Below the pieces are notes generated by a model that did not search any database, had not been told where the DNA came from, and saw only the letters and a list, made by a program, of their open reading frames with translations. Both the position numbers and the translations under genes were made by a program. From Actinomadura xylanilytica (GTDB lineage: Bacteria > Actinomycetota > Actinomycetes > Streptosporangiales > Streptosporangiaceae), in assembly GCF_030283145.1 (NCBI RefSeq), contig NZ_JASNWE010000005.1, positions 558,001 to 622,000 of the forward strand: a stretch of 64,000 nt of DNA. Direction: 5' to 3'. Positions 16,706 to 25,230 of this stretch are shown piece by piece. The first letter of the stretch is position 1. Every line of letters begins with the position of its first letter.

Positions 16706-17332
16706 TCAGTCCTCGACCGGCACCTCGACGTGGCCGGCGGCGCCGCGCCGCACCCGTGCGCGGCCCGCGGTGACCTCGGCGGCCCACGCCTCGAACTCCT
16801 CCAGCCCGGGCGCCGGGACCGGCACGTCGGCCTCCACGCCCGCGCCGTAGCGGACGTCGGAGGGGAGCGGGCCGCGGGCGTGGAGGTCGCCCAGGAACCG
16901 GCCGGCCAGCGCGTGCTCCACGGCCACCGTGACCGTCACCACCGGCCTCAGCTCCACCAGCCCGACCGCGTCGATCGCGCCGGCCACCGCCCGCCCGTAG
17001 GCGCGCACCAGGCCGCCCGCGCCGAGCTTCACGCCGCCGAAGTGCCGGGTGACCACCGCCACGGTGTCGGTCAGGCCGCGGCGCACCAGCACCTCCAGCA
17101 TCGGGATCCCCGCGGTGCCGGCGGGCTCGCCGTCGTCGCTGCTCTTGGTGATCTCGCCGTGCCCGCCCAGCACGTAGGCGGTGCAGTTGTGGGTGGCGTC
17201 GCGGTGCGCCTTGCGGTGCCCGGCCAGGAACGCGGCGGCCTCGGCCTCGCCGTGTGCGCGGGCCAGCGTGCACACGAAGCGGGACTTGCGGATCTCCAGT
17301 GCGTGCGAGCCCGCCTCCCTGATCATGCGCAT
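16706..17332 (-). CDS. YigZ/IMPACT-family protein (UPF0029)
   Basis: A 208-residue cytosolic protein of the YigZ/IMPACT family, whose eukaryotic member affects translation control. The N-terminal domain has the characteristic KSRFVCTLAR near 16 and HRKAHRDATHNCTAYVLG near 40, then SDDGEPAGTAGIPMLEVL near 65 and TRHFGGVKLGAGGLVRAYG near 95. The C-terminal domain (130-208) is a ferredoxin-like fold (DUF1949-like). Two close ATGs, 17332 and 17326, can start it. It lies 22 bases downstream of the HAD gene, probably in one transcript. Confidence 0.88.
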   Translation of the reverse strand: MRMIREAGSHALEIRKSRFVCTLARAHGEAEAAAFLAGHRKAHRDATHNCTAYVLGGHGEITKSSDDGEPAGTAGIPMLEVLVRRGLTDTVAVVTRHFGGVKLGAGGLVRAYGRAVAGAIDAVGLVELRPVVTVTVAVEHALAGRFLGDLHARGPLPSDVRYGAGVEADVPVPAPGLEEFEAWAAEVTAGRARVRRGAAGHVEVPVED

Positions 17333-17354
17333 CGCCGGGGTGCTCCTTCGGATG

Positions 17355-18140
17355 TCAGCCGTCGATCATGCCGATGACATCGGCGATGGAGGCCAGCACG
17401 TGGGAGGGGCGGAACGGGAACCGCTCGACCTGCTCCCGGCGGGTCACGCCGGTCAGCACCAGGATGGTCTCCAGGCCGGCCTCCACGCCCGCGACGATGT
17501 CGGTGTCCATCCGGTCGCCGATCATCGCGGTGCTCTCGCTGTGCCCGCCGACCACGTTCAGCGCGCTGCGCATCATCAGCGGGTTCGGCTTGCCGACGAA
17601 GTAGGGCTCCACCCCGGTCGCCTTGGTGATCATCGCGGCGACCGCGCCGGTCGCCGGGAGCGAGCCCTCCAGGGACGGGCCGATCGGGTCGGGGTTGGTC
17701 GCCACGAACCGGGCGCCGCGGTCGATCAGCCGGATCGCGCGGGTGATGGAGGAGAAGCTGTAGGTGCGGGTCTCGCCGAGCACCACGTAGTCGGGGTCCA
17801 GGTCGGTCAGCACGTACCCGGCCTCGTGCAGCGCGGTGGTCAGGCCCGCCTCGCCGATCACGTACGCCGATCCCTCGGGCCGCTGGTCGGCCAGGAACCG
17901 GGCGGCGGCCAGCGCCGAGGTCCAGATCGCCTCGGGCGGCACCTCCAGCCCGATCGCCGACAGCCGGGCCGACAGGTCCCGCCGCGTGTAGATCGAGTTG
18001 TTGGTGAGGATGAGGAACGGCTTGCCGGAGGCCGACAGCCGCCGGACGAACTCGTCGGCGCCGGGGACGGGCCGGCCCTCGTGCACGAGCACCCCGTCCA
18101 TGTCCGACAGCCAGTACTCGATGGGCTTGCGCTCGGTCAT
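17355..18140 (-). CDS. NagD-like HAD-IIA hydrolase
   Basis: A 261-residue phosphatase of the NagD/4-nitrophenylphosphatase group. Motif I is LSDMDGVL (near 11-18), motif II is ILTNNS (near 44), the Lys motif is VGKPNPLMM near 188 and motif IV is MIGDRMDTDI near 211. The long segment between motifs II and III is the C2 cap. The likely substrate is a small phosphomonoester such as a nucleotide or sugar phosphate. First gene of a probable operon with the YigZ-like and TraR-like genes. Confidence 0.9.
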   Translation of the reverse strand: MTERKPIEYWLSDMDGVLVHEGRPVPGADEFVRRLSASGKPFLILTNNSIYTRRDLSARLSAIGLEVPPEAIWTSALAAARFLADQRPEGSAYVIGEAGLTTALHEAGYVLTDLDPDYVVLGETRTYSFSSITRAIRLIDRGARFVATNPDPIGPSLEGSLPATGAVAAMITKATGVEPYFVGKPNPLMMRSALNVVGGHSESTAMIGDRMDTDIVAGVEAGLETILVLTGVTRREQVERFPFRPSHVLASIADVIGMIDG

Positions 18141-18194
18141 GCCCCCTATTGTCGCAGGTTGGGAGCGGCGTCGGGCGGGGGTGCGGCGCGGCCG

Positions 18195-18224
18195 TTGACC
18201 GGCGGCCGGGCCGAATCGTAGATT
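18195..18224 (+). promoter_or_regulatory. Sigma-70-type promoter of the acyl-CoA ligase
   Basis: TTGACC (18195-18200) and TAGATT (18219-18224) are separated by 18 bases. Transcription would start near 18231, giving a leader of about 65 bases that ends in GGAGG before the GTG at 18296. Confidence 0.6.
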
Positions 18225-18295
18225 CGCCCCACGGTGTGCCGATCACCTTCGGCGGACGGCCACGGGACGGACACCGTGATCGCCGGAGGTGCGCA

Positions 18296-19978
18296 GTGCG
18301 GAGCATCGCTGAGGTGCGGGCGGCCATCACCGCTCCGGGGCAGCCGTTCGAGATGGACGAGATCGACGTCCGCGGCGTGCGGACCCGGGTCTGGAAGCAC
18401 GGTCCCGGCACGCTCCGGGACGTCCTGGAGGGGTCGCTGGCCCACGGCGACGCGCCGTTCCTGGTCTACGGGGACGAGCGGACGAGCTTCGCCGCGCACC
18501 ACGCGCGGGTCGCGGTGTTCGCGCGCCGGCTGATCGAGCGGTACGGGATCGGGAAGGGCGACCGTGTCGCGATCGCGATGCGCAACTATCCCGAGTGGCC
18601 GGTGGTGTTCTTCGCCGCCGCGGTGGCGGGCGCCGTCGTCGTTCCGCTCAACGCCTGGTGGAGCGCCGCCGAGCTGGAGTACGGGCTGCGCGACAGCGGT
18701 GCCCGGCTGCTGGTCGCCGACGCCGAGCGCGCCCGGCGGCTGGCGCCGGCGCTGCCCGGCCTGGGCGTCCCGGTGATCGTGGTGCGTGGCGGCGGGCCGC
18801 CGGTGCCGGGTACCGAGGCGTTCGGGGACGTGCTCGGCGAGGTCCCCGGGGGCGCCGCGCTGCCCGCGGTGCCGCTGGACCCCGAGGACGACGCCACGAT
18901 CTTCTACACCTCCGGGACCACCGGCCGCGCCAAGGGCGCGCTCGGCACCCACCGCAACATCGCCGGCACTCCCTTCAACCTCGCCTACGGGACGCTGTCG
19001 GCCGGGGTCCGCGCGGGCCGGCCGCTGGCCGAGCTGATGGCCCCCGGGCCGCGCGTCACGCTGCTGAGCGTCCCGTTCTTCCACGTGACCGGCTGCCATT
19101 CGGTCCTGGTGGGCAGCGCCGTCCAGGGCGGCACCGTGGTGCTGATGCACAAGTGGGACGCGGGGCGGGCGCTGGAGCTCATCGAGCGCGAGCGCGTCAC
19201 CGCGTTCGGCGGGGTGCCGAGCATGGCCTGGCAGGTGCTCACCCATCCGCGGTTCGGCGAGCACGACACCTCCAGCCTCACCGGCGTCAGCTACGGCGGC
19301 GCGCCCGCGCCCCCGGCGCTGGTCGACACGATCGGCGACCGGCTGCCCGAGCGCGTTCCGGGCAACGGCTACGGGCTCACCGAGACCTCGTCGGTCACCA
19401 CCTACAACAGCGGCGCGAACTACCTGGAGCGTCCCGGCAGCGTGGGGCCTCCGGTCGCGGTGTGCGACGTCAGGGTGGTCGGGGCGGCGGGTGAGGACCT
19501 GCCGGACGGTGAGGTCGGCGAGCTGCTGATCAGGGGGCCCAACGTCATCAAGGGCTACTGGAACAGGCCCGAGGCGACCGGACGGGCGTTCGAGGGCGGC
19601 TGGTTCCGCAGCGGCGACCTGGCCAGGGTCGACGCCGACGGGTTCGTCTACATCGTCGACCGCGCCAAGGACATGCTCATCCGCGGCGGCGAGAACGTGT
19701 ACTGCGCCGAGGTCGAGGCCGCGCTCTACGAGCATCCCGCGGTGCTCGACTGCGCGGTCATCGGCGTCCCCCACCAGGTCCTCGGTGAGGAGGTCGGCGC
19801 CGTGGTGCGGCTGCGTCCCGGCGCCGCCGCCACGCCCGCCGCGCTCCGGGAGTTCCTCGCCGGGCGGATCGCGTCGTTCAAGGTGCCCGCGCACCTGTGG
19901 TTCCGGGAGGGGGAGTTGCCCCGCAACCCCGGGGGGAAGCTCCTCAAGACCCGCCTGCGCGCCGAACTGCTCGGCTGA
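18296..19978 (+). CDS. Acyl-CoA synthetase (AMP-forming)
   Basis: A 560-residue member of the ANL adenylating superfamily that activates a carboxylic acid to its CoA thioester. Seen motifs: ATP-binding P-loop TIFYTSGTTGRAKGA (near 200), GYGLTETSS (near 360), the hinge region RSGDLARVDADGFVYIVD (near 440), DMLIRGGENVYCAEVE and the C-terminal catalytic Lys in NPGGKLLKTRLR (near 550). The first 30 residues contain FEMDEIDVRGV, typical of actinomycete long-chain ligases. The GTG start has GGAGG six bases upstream. The substrate is probably a medium- or long-chain fatty acid, by inference. Confidence 0.9.
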   Translation: MRSIAEVRAAITAPGQPFEMDEIDVRGVRTRVWKHGPGTLRDVLEGSLAHGDAPFLVYGDERTSFAAHHARVAVFARRLIERYGIGKGDRVAIAMRNYPEWPVVFFAAAVAGAVVVPLNAWWSAAELEYGLRDSGARLLVADAERARRLAPALPGLGVPVIVVRGGGPPVPGTEAFGDVLGEVPGGAALPAVPLDPEDDATIFYTSGTTGRAKGALGTHRNIAGTPFNLAYGTLSAGVRAGRPLAELMAPGPRVTLLSVPFFHVTGCHSVLVGSAVQGGTVVLMHKWDAGRALELIERERVTAFGGVPSMAWQVLTHPRFGEHDTSSLTGVSYGGAPAPPALVDTIGDRLPERVPGNGYGLTETSSVTTYNSGANYLERPGSVGPPVAVCDVRVVGAAGEDLPDGEVGELLIRGPNVIKGYWNRPEATGRAFEGGWFRSGDLARVDADGFVYIVDRAKDMLIRGGENVYCAEVEAALYEHPAVLDCAVIGVPHQVLGEEVGAVVRLRPGAAATPAALREFLAGRIASFKVPAHLWFREGELPRNPGGKLLKTRLRAELLG

Positions 19979-20120
19979 CCCGCCCCCGGGCGGGCGCGCC
20001 GCGGATGCGCCCGCGGATGCGCCGTGGGCCAGGCCGTGGATGCGCGGTGCGGTCCCCCGCGCCCGCGGGGAGACGGCGCGGGGGCGGCGTCCCGGCGTGC
20101 GCCGCGCGTCGGGACGTGCC

Positions 20121-20126
20121 TACAGT
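20121..20126 (+). promoter_or_regulatory. -10 element of a leaderless GNAT transcript
   Basis: TACAGT lies nine bases before ATG 20136. No ribosome binding site is visible. Confidence 0.4.
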
Positions 20127-20135
20127 GGCCATCAA

Positions 20136-20765
20136 ATGATCGCTGAAGACATCGCGGTGAGACCCGCGACCGCACAGGACCTGCCCGCCATCGCCGACAC
20201 CCTCGCCGAGGCGTTCCACGACTACGCCTGGATGCGCTGGACGGTCGCCGCCGGCGACCACACCCGCCGCGTGCGGGCGTTGCAGCTCTACTTCACCGAG
20301 CGCATCGGGCTGCCCCACGGCCGCGTCTGGGTCGCCGGCGGCCACGGCGCCGTCAACGCGGTGTCGGTGTGGACCACGCCCGCGACGGTGGTCCCGGCGG
20401 AGTTGTTCACCGCGCCCGAGCTCGCCGAGCTGCACGGGGACCGCGCGGCGCAGGCGCATGCGGCCGATCAGGCCGTGGCGCCGTACCGGCCGGTGACCCC
20501 GGCGTGGTTCCTGGCGACCATCGGGGTGCGGCGCGGCCATCAGGGGCGCGGGCTCGGCGGCGCGGTGCTGCGTCCGGGGCTGGCCGAGGCCGACCGTGAG
20601 GGCCGTCCCGTCTATCTAGAGACCGCCTCCGAGAGCAACGTGCGCTTCTATCGGCGGTACGGCTTCGAGGTCACCGCCGAGACCGACGTTCCCGACGGCG
20701 GACCGCACGCCTGGTGCATGACCCGCCCCGCGCGCGCCCCGGGCCCCGAGGGCGCCGGGCGGTAG
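20136..20765 (+). CDS. GNAT-family N-acetyltransferase
   Basis: A 209-residue acetyltransferase. The acetyl-CoA-binding loop is IGVRRGHQGRGLGG (Q/RxxGxG/A) near 130-143, followed by the C-terminal YLETASESNVRFYRRYGFEV, a common GNAT ending in actinomycetes. The N-terminus starts IAVRPATAQDLPAIADTLAEAF. The substrate is unknown. ATG 20136 is chosen because the much longer open frame upstream is low complexity. Its stop codon TAG is part of the next gene's predicted -10 element. Confidence 0.85.
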   Translation: MIAEDIAVRPATAQDLPAIADTLAEAFHDYAWMRWTVAAGDHTRRVRALQLYFTERIGLPHGRVWVAGGHGAVNAVSVWTTPATVVPAELFTAPELAELHGDRAAQAHAADQAVAPYRPVTPAWFLATIGVRRGHQGRGLGGAVLRPGLAEADREGRPVYLETASESNVRFYRRYGFEVTAETDVPDGGPHAWCMTRPARAPGPEGAGR

Positions 20766-20768
20766 GTT
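20763..20768 (+). promoter_or_regulatory. -10 of ridA, overlapping the upstream stop codon
   Basis: TAGGTT begins with the TAG stop of the acetyltransferase and lies six bases before the GTG start of ridA, which would make that message leaderless. Confidence 0.45.
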
Positions 20769-20774
20769 GATCAT

Positions 20775-21203
20775 GTGAGCGAGAGCAATGCGCCCGGCGG
20801 CGCCGGCATCCGCCAGATCAACGCCCCCGGCCTCGCGCCGGGCCGCGGCTACAGCCATGCCGTCTCCGTCGACGTGCCCGGCCGCCTGGTCGTGCTCAGC
20901 GGGCAGATCGCGGTGGACGGTGCCGGCGAGCTCGTCGGGGCGGGCGACGTGGCCGCGCAGACCCGGCAGGTGTTCACCAACCTGGAGGCGGCGCTGACCG
21001 CCGCCGGAGCCGGCTGGGAGCACGTCGTCAGGATCGGCTACTTCCTGCGCGACGCGCGGCACGCCGGTGTGGTGCGTTCCGTCCGTGACGAGATGCTTCC
21101 GGTCGGCGTCACACCCGCGGCGTCCCTGGTCGAGGTGTCCGGCCTCGTCCGCGAGGGCCTGCTGATCGAGGTCGAGGCCCTCGCGGTGGTCCCCCTGACC
21201 TGA
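20775..21203 (+). CDS. ridA: RidA/YjgF-family enamine/imine deaminase
   Basis: A 142-residue protein of the Rid family, which hydrolyses reactive enamine/imine intermediates released by PLP enzymes such as threonine dehydratase. Visible family features: GYSHAVSVDVPGRLVVLSGQ near 28-47, the central QTRQVFTNLEAALTAAGA near 65 and the end PAASLVEVSGLVREGLLIEVE near 113-135, the region that holds the catalytic Arg in RidA proper. Here the segment reads SLVEVSGLVREG, so it may belong to an Rid subgroup. It converges with terD across a strong hairpin. Confidence 0.82.
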   Translation: MSESNAPGGAGIRQINAPGLAPGRGYSHAVSVDVPGRLVVLSGQIAVDGAGELVGAGDVAAQTRQVFTNLEAALTAAGAGWEHVVRIGYFLRDARHAGVVRSVRDEMLPVGVTPAASLVEVSGLVREGLLIEVEALAVVPLT

Positions 21204-21211
21204 CCGGCCTG

Positions 21212-21247
21212 GCCCGCCTCTTGGGCCGGGCCCGCCTCTTGGGCCGG
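21212..21247. repeat. Two 18-bp tandem direct repeats
   Basis: GCCCGCCTCTTGGGCCGG occurs twice head to tail (21212-21229, 21230-21247), just after ridA and before the hairpin at 21255. Confidence 0.8.
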
Positions 21248-21254
21248 CGCGCAA

Positions 21255-21289
21255 GGGGGCGGCCCGGCGCCGGGCGCCGGGCCGCCCCC
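21255..21289. terminator. Strong bidirectional hairpin between ridA and terD
   Basis: The arms GGGGGCGGCCCGGC (21255-21268) and GCCGGGCCGCCCCC (21276-21289) are perfect 14-bp complements with a 7-base loop. The hairpin lies between two convergent genes and can terminate both. There is no U-tract. Confidence 0.7.
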
Positions 21290-21321
21290 TGGAACGCGCC
21301 GGTCGGACGCGTGCCGGTGGA

Positions 21322-21897
21322 TCAGACGTTCACCCCGAAGTCGGACGCGATGCCCGACAGGCCGGAGGCGTAGCCCTGGCCGACCGCGCGGAACTTCCAC
21401 TCGGCGCCGTTGCGGTACAGCTCGCCGAAGACCATGGCGGTCTCGGTGGAGGCGTCCTCGGACAGGTCGTAGCGGGCCAGCTCGCTGTTGTCGGCCTGGT
21501 TGACCACGCGGATGAAGGCGTTGCGGACCTGCCCGAAGCTCTGCTGGCGGCCGTCGGCGTCGTAGATCGACACCGGGAACACGATCTTGGCGACCTCGGC
21601 CGGCACGCCGGCCAGGTTCACCTTGATCGCCTCGTCGTCGCCCTCGCCCTCGCCGGTCAGGTTGTCGCCGGTGTGCTCGACGCTGCCGTCCGGGCTCTTC
21701 AGGTTGTTGAAGAACACGAAGTGCTGGTCTGACAGCACCTTGTTCTCGGCCGAGCACAGCAGGGCGCTGGCGTCCAGGTCGAAGTCGGTGCCGGTGGTGG
21801 TGCGCACGTCCCAGCCCAGACCCACCACGACCGCGGTCAGTCCGGGAGCCTCCTTGCTCAACGAGACGTTGCCGCCCTTGTTCAGACTGACTCCCAC
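21322..21897 (-). CDS. terD: TerD-family stress protein
   Basis: A 191-residue calcium-binding TerD/CABP protein, the usual family length. The N-terminus MGVSLNKGGNVSLSKE and VGLGWDVRTTTGTDFDLDASALL are diagnostic; the acidic calcium-site segments DFDLDASA and GDDEAIKVNL are intact. The GTG start at 21897 follows GGAGGT at a 7-base distance, so the longer upstream frame is rejected. Family members are linked to tellurite resistance and oxidative or envelope stress. No other ter gene is in the window. Confidence 0.93.
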   Translation of the reverse strand: MGVSLNKGGNVSLSKEAPGLTAVVVGLGWDVRTTTGTDFDLDASALLCSAENKVLSDQHFVFFNNLKSPDGSVEHTGDNLTGEGEGDDEAIKVNLAGVPAEVAKIVFPVSIYDADGRQQSFGQVRNAFIRVVNQADNSELARYDLSEDASTETAMVFGELYRNGAEWKFRAVGQGYASGLSGIASDFGVNV

Positions 21898-22067
21898 TGT
21901 GTCTACCTCCGTATCGGGCTCGCGCGGCCCGATTCGGCCGCGCGGTCTGTAACGAGAACGGTAGCCACCCGGCGCTGGTTCCCCGGGCTCCTTGTGAAAG
22001 TACGGGCGTGGCGTGCGCGGACCCGGCCCCGCGGGCACCGGATCGGCCGCAGGGTGGGGCCTGCGGG

Positions 22068-23909
22068 TCAAGTCTCAGTGACCCACCGGGCCGGGGCGGT
22101 GATCTCGGGGGGCAGCTCGAACGCGGCGGCGAGCCCGGCGGCGTGCGGCGCCAGTTCGTCGCACACGCGGCGGCGCAGTTCCCACACCCGGTCCAGGGTG
22201 CCCGGCGCGATGATCCCCTCGTTGAGCAGGATCCCGGCGCGGCGTTCCATCCATCCGAGGGCGTACAGGGTCAGCACCTGCCGCAGGACGCCCTTGTGGG
22301 CGGTGTGCGCGGCGGCCAGGATCTCCAGGACGATGCGGTCGGCGTGGGCCGTCGCGGTGCGGGTGGCCAGGGCGAGGTTGTCGTTCCAGGCGGTGAAGGC
22401 GTCCTGTCCGCCGCGCCGGCCGGCGGCGACCCGGTCGGCCAGGCGCCGCCGCAGGCGCCGTTCGCAGCCGCCGGCCAGGTGCAGCCACATCGGCGGTGAG
22501 GTCAGGTCGCCGTCGCCGGGGGGCTGGTCGGCGGTGTGCGGTGGCGTGTACCGGTCCAGGTCGGCCATGGCCCGCGCGGTGTCGAACAGGATGAGCTCGT
22601 TGTCGCCGCCGGCGTTGGTGTAGGCGTGGGCGAGGCCGCGGTAGCCGTTGAGGCGGTCGTTGGCGGCGAAGCCGGGGGCGCCGCTGTGGACGCGGCACAG
22701 CGACACCGTCTCCTGGGCCTGGAGGGTCGCGGCGGTCTTGAGGAGGGCCAGGTCGCGGTCGACCGCCGACCACGGCGCCCATGCCGTCGACGGGCCCGCC
22801 CCGGGTGGGGGTGCCGGCCCGTCCGGTGCGGTGGGGGCGTCGGCGGAGGTGCGGCGCGCCTTGACGTGCCCGGCGACGGCGGTCAGCGCGTAGGCGGAGG
22901 CGAGCGCGCCCAGGATCGCCTCCTGCTGGTTGCGGTAGTCGGTGAGGGGGCGGCGCGGTGCGAGGCGGCCGAGGGTGGGGCGTCCGGTGGAGTGGGCCAG
23001 CAGCGCCGCCGCCGACGCGCGGGTGATCGCGGCGGACGCGGCGATGACCGCGCGCCATACCGCGGGGGCGATGCCCATCGAGCGGGTCAGGCGGGCCGCG
23101 GGGTCGCCTGCCGGGTCGTGGAAGGCGCCGTCGTCGCCGATGCCGGCGCCGTCGCGCAGCCACGCCTCGTGCGGCAGCCGCAGGCCGTCGAGGTGGACGG
23201 CGGCGTAGTCGACCTGGAGGCCGCCGGTCTCGGGGGCGGGGACGATCCGGACGCCTTCGGGGACCTGGCCATCGGGGCCGCGGAGCGGGGCGACGAACAC
23301 GAACACGCCTCGTTCGAGGCCGCCGTGGACGAGGGTGGCGTATACGGCGGCGGTCTTGGGGATCTGCGGGTGGGCGCTGTTGGTGGGGAACTTGGCGGCC
23401 TCGGCGTCGGGGGTGGACAGCACGAACCCGCCGGTCCCGGGATCGTGGCGGGCCAGGGTGCGGGGCGACAGGTGGCTGTTGCTGCGGCCGACCTCGGTCA
23501 TCAGCAGCGTCCCGAAGGAGGCCATCGTCTCCAGGTCGTCGCGGGCCTGCGCCGGGCCGCGCTGCCCGGCGCCGAACCGCAGGATCGGGCCGAGCGCCAG
23601 GGTGTAGTGCAGCAGCATGACGTGGAACAGCGCCGGGTCAGCGATCGCGGCGCGTTCCAGCAGGGCGCACAGGGCGGGCGGGTCGGCCAGCAGTTCGGGC
23701 GCGGGCGGCGCGGCGAGCCCGGCGCGGCGGAGCCGCGCGTAGGTGAGGGCCTGGTGCTCGCGGGCGGTGAGCCCGGCGGGGTAGCCGAAGAATTCCGGCG
23801 GGACGGCCTCGTCCAGCCGGGCGCGGGTCTTGGCGTCCAGGGAGTCGCCGCGGACCAGGCGCAGCAGGGCGGGGTCGGGGGTGGTGCCGGTGCCCATCAC
23901 GGTGCCCAT
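22068..23909 (-). CDS. Acyl-CoA oxidase-type flavoprotein
   Basis: A 613-residue protein with the acyl-CoA dehydrogenase/oxidase fold and the length of acyl-CoA oxidases. Seen are the FAD-interacting MTEVGRSNSHLSPRTL (near 145), SAHPQIPKTAAVYATLV (near 180), the central helical RSMGIAPAVWRAVIAASAAITRASA (near 280, quoted in part) and the C-terminal ACOX-type domain. The oxidase class uses oxygen and makes enoyl-CoA plus peroxide. ATG 23909 overlaps the stop of the acyltransferase (ATGA) and has AGGAG eight bases upstream. Two near-identical ATG repeats (23909 and 23897) begin the protein. The catalytic Glu was not assigned with certainty. Confidence 0.82.
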   Translation of the reverse strand: MGTVMGTGTTPDPALLRLVRGDSLDAKTRARLDEAVPPEFFGYPAGLTAREHQALTYARLRRAGLAAPPAPELLADPPALCALLERAAIADPALFHVMLLHYTLALGPILRFGAGQRGPAQARDDLETMASFGTLLMTEVGRSNSHLSPRTLARHDPGTGGFVLSTPDAEAAKFPTNSAHPQIPKTAAVYATLVHGGLERGVFVFVAPLRGPDGQVPEGVRIVPAPETGGLQVDYAAVHLDGLRLPHEAWLRDGAGIGDDGAFHDPAGDPAARLTRSMGIAPAVWRAVIAASAAITRASAAALLAHSTGRPTLGRLAPRRPLTDYRNQQEAILGALASAYALTAVAGHVKARRTSADAPTAPDGPAPPPGAGPSTAWAPWSAVDRDLALLKTAATLQAQETVSLCRVHSGAPGFAANDRLNGYRGLAHAYTNAGGDNELILFDTARAMADLDRYTPPHTADQPPGDGDLTSPPMWLHLAGGCERRLRRRLADRVAAGRRGGQDAFTAWNDNLALATRTATAHADRIVLEILAAAHTAHKGVLRQVLTLYALGWMERRAGILLNEGIIAPGTLDRVWELRRRVCDELAPHAAGLAAAFELPPEITAPARWVTET

Positions 23910-25018
23910 CACGGTGCTCCTGTCAGGTTCGGGGACGGGGGCGGGCCGGGGGCCGTGCCGGGCTGCGGGGCGGGGACCGTGTGGGGGGTGTGGTCTTGGT
24001 GTGGGGGGACGGGGGCGACTCCGGGCGCGGATTTGCCGGTCTGGGCGTGGTGGGTGCGCTCGCGCAGCGGCGTCAGCGTCTGCGCGCCGGGGATGGTGAG
24101 GCGGGCGCATGCGCACAGGGCGTTGCCCGCGCCGGCCTCGGTGAAGACGGTGGCGCCGTCGCGGGCCACGGCGCGCAGGGTCTCGGGGAGCCGTACCGGT
24201 TTGACGATGCAGTCGGCGAGGGCGCGGTGCAGGTCGTCGCCGTCGGTGTAGGCGCGGCCCCGGACCGGGGAGTGCACCCGTACCTCCAGGCCGCGCTGCG
24301 GGTAGTGGCGGATCCGCTCGTACCATTCGTCGTCGGCGCCGGCCATCGAGGGGTGGTGCGACAGGTAGGGGACGGCGAGGCGGACGGCGCGGACGCCGGA
24401 GCGGCGGGCGGCGTCCAGGACGTGGTCCAGGGGGGCGTCGGGGCCGCTGAGGACGGTCACCGACGGGGCGTTGAGGCAGGCGACGACGACGGAGGGTTCG
24501 GCGGCGAGGCCGATGCAGGCGCGGGCGCCGTCCTCGCCGGTCTCCAGCAGGCCCATGCCGCCGCCGGCGCCGCGGCGGGCCAGGACGTCGACGAGGCTGA
24601 CGGCCATGCGGGCGCCGTCGGCGATGGAGAAGGCGCCGGCGCAGACCAGCGCGGCGATCTCCCCGAAGCTCTGCCCGACGGCGTGGGCGGGGGCGATGCC
24701 GGCCGCGCGCAGGACGCGGTCGACGGCGACCGAGGCACTGTAGGCGGCGAGCTGGGCGACGCCGGGGGCACGGGCGGCGGGGCGGTAGCGGTCGGGGTGC
24801 TCGAGCAGAATCGACCGCATCGGCGGCCGGCCGGGCGGGAGTCCTTCCTGGACCGCGTCCAGGACGTCGTGGACGATGCGGACGGCGGCGGGTCCGGAGC
24901 CGGCCAGGGCGTGCAGGTCGGGAGCGGCGGCCGACCCGGTGCCGGGGAACAGGAAGGCGCAGGCGGCGTCGGGTTCGAGGTCCTGGGTCCAGGCGGCGGA
25001 CGTGGCGGCTGGGGACAC
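23909..25018 (-). CDS. Discrete malonyl-CoA:ACP-type acyltransferase
   Basis: A 369-residue acyltransferase related to FabD and polyketide AT domains. The N-terminal FLFPGTGSA stands for the FPGQG motif. The nucleophile Ser 117 is in GQSFGE, where the usual GHSLGE has His before Ser. The catalytic His is in YLSHHPSM (near 221), in the position where malonyl-specific ATs have GAFH and methylmalonyl ATs YASH. CLNAPSVTVLSGP is also family-typical. The C-terminal 60 residues are Pro/His-rich. GTG 25018 has AAGGAG seven bases upstream. It heads a two-gene operon with the oxidase. Confidence 0.85.
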   Translation of the reverse strand: MSPAATSAAWTQDLEPDAACAFLFPGTGSAAAPDLHALAGSGPAAVRIVHDVLDAVQEGLPPGRPPMRSILLEHPDRYRPAARAPGVAQLAAYSASVAVDRVLRAAGIAPAHAVGQSFGEIAALVCAGAFSIADGARMAVSLVDVLARRGAGGGMGLLETGEDGARACIGLAAEPSVVVACLNAPSVTVLSGPDAPLDHVLDAARRSGVRAVRLAVPYLSHHPSMAGADDEWYERIRHYPQRGLEVRVHSPVRGRAYTDGDDLHRALADCIVKPVRLPETLRAVARDGATVFTEAGAGNALCACARLTIPGAQTLTPLRERTHHAQTGKSAPGVAPVPPHQDHTPHTVPAPQPGTAPGPPPSPNLTGAP

Positions 25019-25230
25019 GCGGTGTCTCCTTACCTCAGGGGAAGTCTCTCTTCTCTTATTGGATAAATGTCCCTTCACAAAGTGTCATGGATTAAAAGTC
25101 ATGAAATGGGATTATTCACTCATGAGATCGGTCTGACAACCATCGGTGGCGTCTCAGCGCCGGATCCCGCCGAATCCGCCGACCGGCCGACGACACCACC
25201 GGCCCACCGGCCGGGCACAGGGAGCGACGC
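25019..25230. promoter_or_regulatory. AT-rich bidirectional promoter of the KAS III/acyltransferase genes
   Basis: The 212 bases between two divergent starts contain the most AT-rich segment of the window (about 25031-25130). It carries the palindrome CTCATGAG (25119-25126) and repeated TCATG words at 25085, 25099 and 25120. This suggests a regulated control region or recent acquisition of the cassette. Confidence 0.5.
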